A DNA stretch of 47,502 nt from Cytophagales bacterium (GTDB taxonomy: Bacteria > Bacteroidota > Bacteroidia > Cytophagales > Cyclobacteriaceae): positions 1 to 47,502 of the forward strand of contig JAKSDO010000072.1 in assembly GCA_022360055.1 (NCBI GenBank), in the 5' to 3' direction. A program made the translations under genes and the position numbers. Shown in pieces: positions 25,928 to 33,404 of this stretch. How positions within the stretch are numbered: position 1 is the stretch's first letter; every line of letters begins with the position of its first letter. A model generated the notes under the pieces. That model did no database searches. It saw nothing but the letters and a program-made list of their open reading frames with translations, and had not been told where the DNA came from.

Positions 25928-28509
25928 AAGGTTGTATATTTTTTTTATTGTTTCTCCAATACGCCACATGTTATCCTGCCAAAGCCCAAATCAGCGATGA
26001 TTTTTCCGATGGTAACTTCAATGAGCATCCGGCTTGGCACGGGCAGACAACAAGGTTTATCGTCAATTCTGAAAATCAATTGCAATTGAGCGCACCCCCC
26101 GAGGCTGGTCATTCGTATCTGAGTACTGCATGTGAAGTTATCAATAACGCCGAATGGAGCTTTTATATAAAGCTGAAATTCAATCCGTCGTCAAGAAACT
26201 ATATGGATGTTTACCTGGTTTCCGATACACAAGATTTAAGCGCTCCGTTAAATGGCTATTTTGTAAGGATCGGAAACTCCCAGGATGAAGTAAGTCTTTA
26301 CAAGCAGTCCGGAGATAAATCAACTGCCGAGAAAATCATTGATGGCATGGACGACAGGGTTGACATGAGCACGGTAGAATTAAATGTCAAAGTCTCGAAA
26401 AACCATGAAAGTGAATGGGAATTGCTGGTTGACCCCGATTTGAATCAATCCTTTATTTCTGAAGGGAAGGTAAACGACTCGGATCATTTTTATTCAAGGT
26501 TTTTCGGAATCTATTGCAGTTACACGTCCACTCGATCCGATAGGTTTTTCTTTGACGAATTGTTTGTTTCAGGAGATGCTTTCATCGATTCGACTCCCCC
26601 GGCGGTAGATACATTGATCGTTTTATCCGATTCTACCGTTAAGATTTTGTTCAACGAAAAAATGAGGATTATCACGACAGAAAATTCCGGCAACTACTTT
26701 GTAAATCGCGGTATAGGAAGCCCTCATCAAATAGAGATAATTTCGGATTCAACCGCTTTATTATACTTTAATACAAAGTTTGAGCATACCGGTGAATATC
26801 AAATTTCCATTCATGGAGTTGAAGATTTGTTCGGAAATTCGATAAACAATCTGGTCGTGAATTTCAACTTCACAGCGCCCTACGTTATCGCCTTTGGTGA
26901 CATTCTAATTACGGAAATCATGGCAGATCCAACGCCCGGAGTTGACCTGCCGGAATACGAGTACCTGGAAATTTATAATCCCAAAAAAGAAACCTTTGAT
27001 TTGCATCAGGTCTCCCTGATCGTAGGTAAGGATACCGCCCGCATTCCGGATTTATCAATCAAACCGCGAGAATTTATCATACTTTGCCGGCACGCCGCAG
27101 TAGAACACTTTTTGAACATCGGAAGAACATTAAAAGTCACCAATTGGCCAACATTGAATAACCGGGGCGAACAAATTATTCTTGTCAACAAATTTGAAGA
27201 GATCGTCTGTGCTGTTGATTATGAAGATACCTGGTACAAATCTATCGAGAAAGACGATGGAGGATATTCATTGGAAATGATTGATCCCGATTTCCCATGT
27301 AAAGGACATGAAAACTGGAGCGCTTCTATGGACCCGTCGGGCGGAACCCCCGGAAAAAAGAATTCCGTCGCAACAGACCTGACGGACCTGTCAGCGCCGG
27401 AGATTGGAAAAATCACGACCACCTCCGGTTTGTCAATCGCAATAAATTTAAATGAAAATGTGGGACCACAGGAAATTTTATTAGAAGACGTTTCGATTAA
27501 TCCTCATTTAGACGTTACAGAAATCATGCTTCAAAAACCTGATTTTTCGGAAATATACATAAAACTGGGTAATGAAATCAAAACAAAAACCAGTTATGAA
27601 TTGACATTAAGGAATCTCACTGATTGTGCGGGTAATATCCAAAAAGCGACCAGCTCAACTTTTGTACTTCCGGAATTAGCCGACCGCCTCGATCTGATCA
27701 TCAACGAAATTCTTTTCAACCCAAAACCGGACGGTGTTGATTTTGTTGAAATCTACAATCAATCTGAAAAGTTTATTGATCTGAAAGACTGGACATTAGC
27801 TAATAAGGATACCTTATTGATCGGCGTACAACCTTTTATTCTGGAGCCCGGGCAATTTCTGGTAATAACCGAAAATTTTAATACTCTTAATAACCATTAT
27901 CCCGGAGTGGAACACGATCACGTACTGGAGGTTGAACGGCTTGTCGACTTCAATGACGATCAGGGCGAAGTCAGGTTGATGAGCAGTATGGGGCAAACCA
28001 TTGACTTCTTTCAATACAAAGAAGATTTTCACTCCGCTTTTTTAAACGATATCGAAGGAGTTTCGCTGGAACGAATTTCGTTTGATGCACCGACAAACGA
28101 ACCTGCAAATTGGCATTCCGCGGCCGGTACTGTTGGTTTTGCCACACCCGGGAGGATGAATTCCCAATTTTTATTGAGCAGTACGCCCAGCGAAGAGGTT
28201 GTGGTCGAACCTAAAGTTTTTGCACCGGGAAACAATGGATTCTATGATTTTACAGCAATTAAATGCAGGTTTTCTTCTCCCGGAAACATGGCCAGCATTC
28301 AGATTCTCGACCCGGTTGGAAGAAAGATAAAATCGATCATTTCACATCAATCCATCGGGGCTGAGGAAAATTTCAAATGGGAGGGATTAAATGATCGGGG
28401 CGAGGAAGTACAGATGGGGCCGTATATCGTTTTTCTTGAGATTTATAATGCCAAAGGATTAAGAAAAACATATATAAAAAAGGTAGTAGTTGGTAAAAAG
28501 TTAAATTAG
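25924..28509 (+). CDS. Secreted lamin-tail-domain protein
   Basis: This is an 861-residue exported protein. A signal peptide (1-~21, ending AKAQ) is followed by a concanavalin-like N-terminal domain (~25-215). A SbsA-type Ig-like domain then starts near STPPAVDTLIVLSDS. The first lamin tail domain starts at ~323 (ILITEIMADPTPG), a second Ig-like segment follows, and the second lamin tail domain starts at ~588 (LIINEILFNPKPDGVDFVEI). The FlgD-like/C-terminal part (~765-861) contains IQILDPVGRKIKS. Such multidomain proteins are typical T9SS or cell-surface cargo of Bacteroidota. No classical TIGR04183 ending is evident, so the export route is inferred. Its ATG is the right-hand repeat of a small inserted element. 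Confidence 0.85.
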   Translation: MKGCIFFLLFLQYATCYPAKAQISDDFSDGNFNEHPAWHGQTTRFIVNSENQLQLSAPPEAGHSYLSTACEVINNAEWSFYIKLKFNPSSRNYMDVYLVSDTQDLSAPLNGYFVRIGNSQDEVSLYKQSGDKSTAEKIIDGMDDRVDMSTVELNVKVSKNHESEWELLVDPDLNQSFISEGKVNDSDHFYSRFFGIYCSYTSTRSDRFFFDELFVSGDAFIDSTPPAVDTLIVLSDSTVKILFNEKMRIITTENSGNYFVNRGIGSPHQIEIISDSTALLYFNTKFEHTGEYQISIHGVEDLFGNSINNLVVNFNFTAPYVIAFGDILITEIMADPTPGVDLPEYEYLEIYNPKKETFDLHQVSLIVGKDTARIPDLSIKPREFIILCRHAAVEHFLNIGRTLKVTNWPTLNNRGEQIILVNKFEEIVCAVDYEDTWYKSIEKDDGGYSLEMIDPDFPCKGHENWSASMDPSGGTPGKKNSVATDLTDLSAPEIGKITTTSGLSIAINLNENVGPQEILLEDVSINPHLDVTEIMLQKPDFSEIYIKLGNEIKTKTSYELTLRNLTDCAGNIQKATSSTFVLPELADRLDLIINEILFNPKPDGVDFVEIYNQSEKFIDLKDWTLANKDTLLIGVQPFILEPGQFLVITENFNTLNNHYPGVEHDHVLEVERLVDFNDDQGEVRLMSSMGQTIDFFQYKEDFHSAFLNDIEGVSLERISFDAPTNEPANWHSAAGTVGFATPGRMNSQFLLSSTPSEEVVVEPKVFAPGNNGFYDFTAIKCRFSSPGNMASIQILDPVGRKIKSIISHQSIGAEENFKWEGLNDRGEEVQMGPYIVFLEIYNAKGLRKTYIKKVVVGKKLN

Positions 28510-28556
28510 TGCTTAAAACTTATGACCGTAAATGGTGGAGAACTTTCAATGTTCAT

Positions 28557-31500
28557 CTATAAGTGCGAATTAAGTACATAAAATCCTGACGGAAGATCAA
28601 AAACAGTATAATCGTTTTGTTGTTTGATCCTTTCGGGTTTCAAATATTCCGATAGTCTTTTGCCATTGACGACAACAGTCCGGAAATCTTTGCCCGGCAT
28701 ATAAACCGTAGCTGTTGTATTAGAAGGTATTGTAATATTATATTCAAATTGATGGCCACTCTTTTTCCACTTTACCTCGATTTTTCCACTTATCGAATGA
28801 TAACTTCCCTGAGCCCATTTCAGTGTGCCTTTCGGTACCGGTTTTAAGATAAAGTGTATAAATCCAGGATGATTGACATCTGGCTGAATGCCCAAAATAT
28901 TCTGGTACATCCATTCTCCTACAGCTCCAAAGGCGTAATGGTTGAACGAGTTCATGCCGGCTCCCTGCATTCCCCGTCCTTTTACATAACCGTCCCATCG
29001 CTCCCAAATCGAGGTAGCGCCCTGTTCAATGGAATAACCCCAGGATGGAAATTCGGTTGTTTCGAGCAGTTGAAACGCCTTATCTTCATAGCCCCGCTTC
29101 ACCAGTTCTTTCATGAGCGGCAAGGTTGAATGAAACCCGGTGTTCATACGACCTTTGTACGGAACAAATTTATCCATCATTCTTTTTACAAACTTTTCTT
29201 CCATATCTTCCCTGAAAATTCCGTAGTGGAGCGCCAGAGCATAACACGACTGGGCATCCCCCTCAATTTTCCCGTCGGCATCGACAAATTCTTGCGCGAA
29301 TGCATCTTTAATCTTTTTTGCCAATTCGGAATAATAGTTTGATTTATCCGGTTTGCCGGCGGCATAAGCCATCTCCGATAGGTTTTTTACCGAATTGTAA
29401 AACATGATGGTTGCAAAGACCACGGATGGGATCTGAGCCCCGGTTCTCGGAAAACCTTCCGCTCTTAAGGTATTTCCATTCAGCCAGTCGCCATAATCGT
29501 TCCCAAGTCCATGTCTCCAGATAAAATCCGGATTATTTTTTTTAACGTTTTCAATATACCTTTCATAAGCTTCAAAATGATTTTCAATGATTTCTTTGTC
29601 GCCGTAGTTCAAGTACATGATATATGGCACCTGAATGCCTGCGTCTGCCCATCCCGGAACACCGGTAAAATGCTTTTCGTAGGCAAACGGATGTGGTGCA
29701 ATATCCGGGAAAGTACCTTGCGCAGATTGTGCATCCATAATATCAACAACCCATTTGTTGTAAAAAGCCGCCATGTCCCGGTTAAAAATGGAGGTCTGGG
29801 CAAAAATATAGGCATCTCCCATCCAGCCGCATCGCTCATCGCGTTGGGGGCAGTCTGTCGGAATACCGTGCATATTGCTTACATGCGAACGGTTGATGTT
29901 TTTATATAACTGGTTGATCATAGGATTGGAACAGGCAAAGTGGCCGGCCCTCGGCTGATCTGAAGCTATGACCCTGGCTTCCAGGATATTTTTATCAGGT
30001 CGGCTTTTCAACCCTTTTACAACCACAAAGCGAAAGCCATGGTATGTGAACCGCGGCTCGTAGATCAGCTTGCCGGACGCGCCAAGGATTACTGAATCGA
30101 TCTGCACAGCCATTCCTAAATTATCTGTGTAAAGCTCCCCTTCTTCATCCAGTATTTCGCCATGGTGCACTGTAACCAGGTCGCCTGGAGCGCCCTCCAG
30201 CGTAATTTTACACCAACCGGCGATATTCTCCCCTACGTCAAAAATATAATGCCCTTCCTTTGTTTTGGATACACTTTTTGCGGGAATCGTTTCCACAACC
30301 TTTATCGGCTGGTTGATCTGAGGTACAAGGTTTGCATCTACCTTTTTATCAACCATTACCTTACTCCATTTGGAATCATCGAAGTTTGCTTGTCGCCAAC
30401 CCGCTACCTCTTTATTGGCATCGTAGGTCTCGCCCAAGAAGTTATCTGCGAGTCGAATTGGCCCATCTTCATAGATCTTCCAAGAGCCATCGCTTACAAA
30501 TGTTTCCTTTTCACCGCCCGGATACTCCACATCCATCTGAAAAAAGAGGCGACGATCCAGACCGTAAGCTCCTCTTTTAGGGAAATAAGGACTCCAGCGA
30601 ACCGGGCCGAGCATCCCAGCATACCATCCATCCGCAAGTTGCGCTCCAATTACATTAACTCCCGGCTTCATCAAGGAGCTGACATCGAATGCCTGGTATT
30701 GTACCCGTTTGCTGTAGTCTGTCCATTCGGGAGCAAGTACTTGGCGATCGGGAATCCGGGAATTAAAAGAGATTTCATAAATTCCCAGGGCAGAAACGTA
30801 TGCGATGGCCCGAATGGGCTTTTCTTTCAATAAAATGGTTTTGCGCAATAAGGGCGATGGCGGAATAGCTCTCTTTTCAGGAGGTGGAGGGGTATCTGTG
30901 ATTCCGTCCGTGAGCATATCAGGATCATAGCCATTTTCCCGATCCAGCTTTACCAGCGCATCTTTAAATGTAATTTTACCGTTTCGAGAAATGACTTTGT
31001 CATCGTTTATCACTTCCAGTTCGGCAAGCGAAAAAGCAAACCTTTTCGTTTTATTGTAACGGTCCCGAGGATTGAAATTAATATGATCGTACTGTTGTAG
31101 TTTTGTCGCTGTTAAACGAATGTATTGAGCGTGTAAATCTCCAAATATGTGCTCTACAGGATTCCCATTTGGCATAGAAGTAAGCTCCGCTTCTACAACC
31201 TGATGCCAGTCAGTCTCATTGTCACTCGCTTCAATTCTATAAGCTTTGGGAAAATAATAATCCTTGATTTTCCTATGGTCGCTGTGCGAGGGATAAAGTT
31301 TAATCTTATGGAATGCTTTGATTTCACCCAGGTTCACTTGCACCCATTTCTCTTCGTCAAACTGGTCCGTATAAGCACTTAGATAACCAATATGCTTATG
31401 CGCCAGGGGATATTCCAGCGGGGGCTCGGGTCGGGCCCCGATCCAATGACCCTTCCACTCGTTTTCATCAAATGCACCAGTAATAAAACTGGCCGGTTCG

Positions 31501-31883
31501 CTCCATTTCGAAATGTTTCCATGGCCATCCCAAATGCGTACTTTCCAGTAGTATTTTGTAAAGGACCGGAGCTTATCGCCTTCCCATGCAATACCAAAGG
31601 TTTCCCTCCCCCTGGTTTTTCCACTGTCCCAGATATTTCCTTCTCCCGCATCAATTTGTTCTTTTAAGTCGCTTACGATCAATTGCCAGGCAGTCTGTTT
31701 TTGACCTGGTTCCCTTGAAACGATTTGCCAGCTAAACCGCGGAGAGGTTTTTGCGATCAGGGCATCTTCCATATACTCGCATCGAAGATTATTGACAAGT
31801 ATTTCCGGATTGATCTTTTCGGAACATGCGTGGAATACAAAAATAATAATCAAAGGCAACAAAAAAGAAGTCCGTCTCAGCAT
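28557..31883 (-). CDS. Alpha-L-rhamnosidase, GH78 lipoprotein
   Basis: This is a 1108-residue lipoprotein (lipobox VFHAC, Cys20), expected at the periplasm or outer membrane. It cleaves terminal alpha-L-rhamnose. The Ig-like N-terminal domain (~30-145) is interrupted by a discoidin/F5-8C-like carbohydrate-binding insertion (~165-300, WVQVNLGEIKAFHKIKLYPS). Then come the bacterial rhamnosidase N domain (GIYEISFNSRIPDRQVLAPEW), the (alpha/alpha)6 catalytic domain with the acidic motif DERCGWMGDAY (~678-688), and the C-terminal beta-sandwich. Length and layout match GH78. It is the last gene of the leftward operon GH92-sulfatase-GH78, so it likely releases rhamnose from a sulfated or mannose-containing glycan. 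Confidence 0.93.
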   Translation of the reverse strand: MLRRTSFLLPLIIIFVFHACSEKINPEILVNNLRCEYMEDALIAKTSPRFSWQIVSREPGQKQTAWQLIVSDLKEQIDAGEGNIWDSGKTRGRETFGIAWEGDKLRSFTKYYWKVRIWDGHGNISKWSEPASFITGAFDENEWKGHWIGARPEPPLEYPLAHKHIGYLSAYTDQFDEEKWVQVNLGEIKAFHKIKLYPSHSDHRKIKDYYFPKAYRIEASDNETDWHQVVEAELTSMPNGNPVEHIFGDLHAQYIRLTATKLQQYDHINFNPRDRYNKTKRFAFSLAELEVINDDKVISRNGKITFKDALVKLDRENGYDPDMLTDGITDTPPPPEKRAIPPSPLLRKTILLKEKPIRAIAYVSALGIYEISFNSRIPDRQVLAPEWTDYSKRVQYQAFDVSSLMKPGVNVIGAQLADGWYAGMLGPVRWSPYFPKRGAYGLDRRLFFQMDVEYPGGEKETFVSDGSWKIYEDGPIRLADNFLGETYDANKEVAGWRQANFDDSKWSKVMVDKKVDANLVPQINQPIKVVETIPAKSVSKTKEGHYIFDVGENIAGWCKITLEGAPGDLVTVHHGEILDEEGELYTDNLGMAVQIDSVILGASGKLIYEPRFTYHGFRFVVVKGLKSRPDKNILEARVIASDQPRAGHFACSNPMINQLYKNINRSHVSNMHGIPTDCPQRDERCGWMGDAYIFAQTSIFNRDMAAFYNKWVVDIMDAQSAQGTFPDIAPHPFAYEKHFTGVPGWADAGIQVPYIMYLNYGDKEIIENHFEAYERYIENVKKNNPDFIWRHGLGNDYGDWLNGNTLRAEGFPRTGAQIPSVVFATIMFYNSVKNLSEMAYAAGKPDKSNYYSELAKKIKDAFAQEFVDADGKIEGDAQSCYALALHYGIFREDMEEKFVKRMMDKFVPYKGRMNTGFHSTLPLMKELVKRGYEDKAFQLLETTEFPSWGYSIEQGATSIWERWDGYVKGRGMQGAGMNSFNHYAFGAVGEWMYQNILGIQPDVNHPGFIHFILKPVPKGTLKWAQGSYHSISGKIEVKWKKSGHQFEYNITIPSNTTATVYMPGKDFRTVVVNGKRLSEYLKPERIKQQNDYTVFDLPSGFYVLNSHL

Positions 31884-31953
31884 AGTTAAAAAATCCAGGA
31901 TGACATTGAAATTTCTTCTATTTTATCCAAGTTTAAACAAATTATCAACTGTT

Positions 31954-33378
31954 TTAATTCCTTTCCATTATTTTACATTTTTCTCTCATGTCCTCTAACA
32001 CCTGACTGTAATCAGGATCTTTTGCAAAGTTGACCAACTGATCGGGGTCTGTTTGCAAATCATGTAAGTATTCGTAAGGGGGTTCTTGTTCGTAATAATT
32101 TGCATAGACATACCGTTCTCCCCGAATACCGACAAATTTGGGAATCTGATCATGGTCCATTCGATGTTCACAGAGAAAACTCGTAGGCCAATCTCGTATA
32201 TTTTCATTGCTGACCACCGCCAAAAGACTTCTTCCTTGGTAAAGTTCCGGTACTTCAATTCCGGCACAATCAAGAATGGTGGCAGGAATATCGATGTTGA
32301 GCGCAACTTTATCCGAGGTAGTGCCGGCAGTTTTTTGGGGTGCGCGCGGATCATAAATAATCATTGGAACCCTGAGTGACTCTTCATAATGACTCCATTT
32401 GCCCGCAAAGCCACGGTTGCCCAGGTAGTATCCATTATCTGCCGAATAAATGACGACCGTGTTTTTGTCAAATCCTTTTTCTCTTAGCGCGCCGATCACT
32501 CGCTTCATTACGTTGTCGCAACCGCTTATCATTCTGTAATAAGCCCTCATATTGACCTCGTACTTTTCATCCGTATCCCAACGCCAGTAGTAGCGAACGC
32601 GGTTCATGGAGTTTTTCATAAAATCAGGATGATTTTCAAAGATTTGCGGATCATTCAAATCGGGTTCAGGCATCTCAATGCTTTCGTACATCTGTTCTAC
32701 TGCACTTGGATACGGATAGTGCCCTTCATTGCCCGGAGTCAGGTTATCGTCAACAGCATGTACGGCATTAAAACTTATGGACAAACAAAAAGGTTGATCT
32801 TTCGATTGCATGTGGATGTACTCCACGGCCTGGTCCCCTTTTATCTCTGCCGAATGCCTTCTGGTACCATCGGCTAATTTTTCAAAATACGGTGCATTGC
32901 GCGGAGACATTCTGTAATAATCAAACATTTCGGCCAGCATGCTGTCCTGTTCTGCAACTTTTACTCCAAATTTGCCGACAAAACCCGTGTTATATCCGGC
33001 TTGTCTGAGCAAATAGGGATATGAATTGACTACCAATTCTTTTTTGAGGGGGGCTTTACCAAAAGTATAGTTGTGCTTGTATTCATAAAGCCCGGTAAAA
33101 ATGGAAGCCCGGCTGGCAGCGCAAATTGAAGTGGTTACAAATGCATTTGTAAACCGGATACCTTCTTCTGCAAGCTTGTCTACCGCTGGCGTTTCAATTA
33201 TCGGATGACCTGCACACGACAGTACGTCGTAACGTTGATCATCTACAAGAACAAATAAAACATTTGGTCTGATGTAGCTGGTCTTACAATTTTTACAGCC
33301 GATCACTGCAATAAAAAAACCGAACAGATAAAAAAGCCGTTTTAGATTTATTTTCACACTCCAAGGGTCAAATGCCAT
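31954..33378 (-). CDS. Sulfatase (formylglycine type, S1 family), lipoprotein
   Basis: This is a 474-residue sulfatase. The N-terminus has a lipobox-like AVIGC (Cys28). Metal-binding DDQRYD (46-51) is followed by the sulfatase signature CAASR (86-90), in which Cys86 would be oxidised to formylglycine. Also visible are the TGLYEYKHNYTFG segment, VVIYSADNGYYLG (metal ligands) and AGKWSHYEESLRVPMI. The C-x-A-x-R version requires an anaerobic-type or FGE-type maturase not seen in this window; GldK has the FGE fold but is structural. The gene is 26 bp downstream of the GH92 gene and 70 bp upstream of the GH78 gene. The substrate is presumably a sulfated glycan from the same pathway. Confidence 0.92.
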   Translation of the reverse strand: MAFDPWSVKINLKRLFYLFGFFIAVIGCKNCKTSYIRPNVLFVLVDDQRYDVLSCAGHPIIETPAVDKLAEEGIRFTNAFVTTSICAASRASIFTGLYEYKHNYTFGKAPLKKELVVNSYPYLLRQAGYNTGFVGKFGVKVAEQDSMLAEMFDYYRMSPRNAPYFEKLADGTRRHSAEIKGDQAVEYIHMQSKDQPFCLSISFNAVHAVDDNLTPGNEGHYPYPSAVEQMYESIEMPEPDLNDPQIFENHPDFMKNSMNRVRYYWRWDTDEKYEVNMRAYYRMISGCDNVMKRVIGALREKGFDKNTVVIYSADNGYYLGNRGFAGKWSHYEESLRVPMIIYDPRAPQKTAGTTSDKVALNIDIPATILDCAGIEVPELYQGRSLLAVVSNENIRDWPTSFLCEHRMDHDQIPKFVGIRGERYVYANYYEQEPPYEYLHDLQTDPDQLVNFAKDPDYSQVLEDMREKCKIMERN

Positions 33379-33404
33379 TTTGTAATGCTGTGGCGTCTCA
33401 GGTA

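Larger units (their letters stand above)
25811..25929 (+). mobile_element. Short dispersed element, copy A (direct repeats ATGAAA)
   Basis: A 107-bp insert (25817-25923) is bounded by ATGAAA at 25811-25816 and at 25924-25929. It begins with a small inverted repeat, CCGGT-AGG-ACCGG (25817-25829), contains GAGCAA/TTGCTC arms and ends ATATAAACGG. Copy B, in inverse orientation, is at 38485-38579 and is nearly identical across its whole length, apart from a 23-bp tandem duplication here and one further base. The right-hand ATGAAA is the start of the lamin-tail gene, so the insert separates that gene from its former upstream region. No transposase is present, so it would be non-autonomous. Confidence 0.7.
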
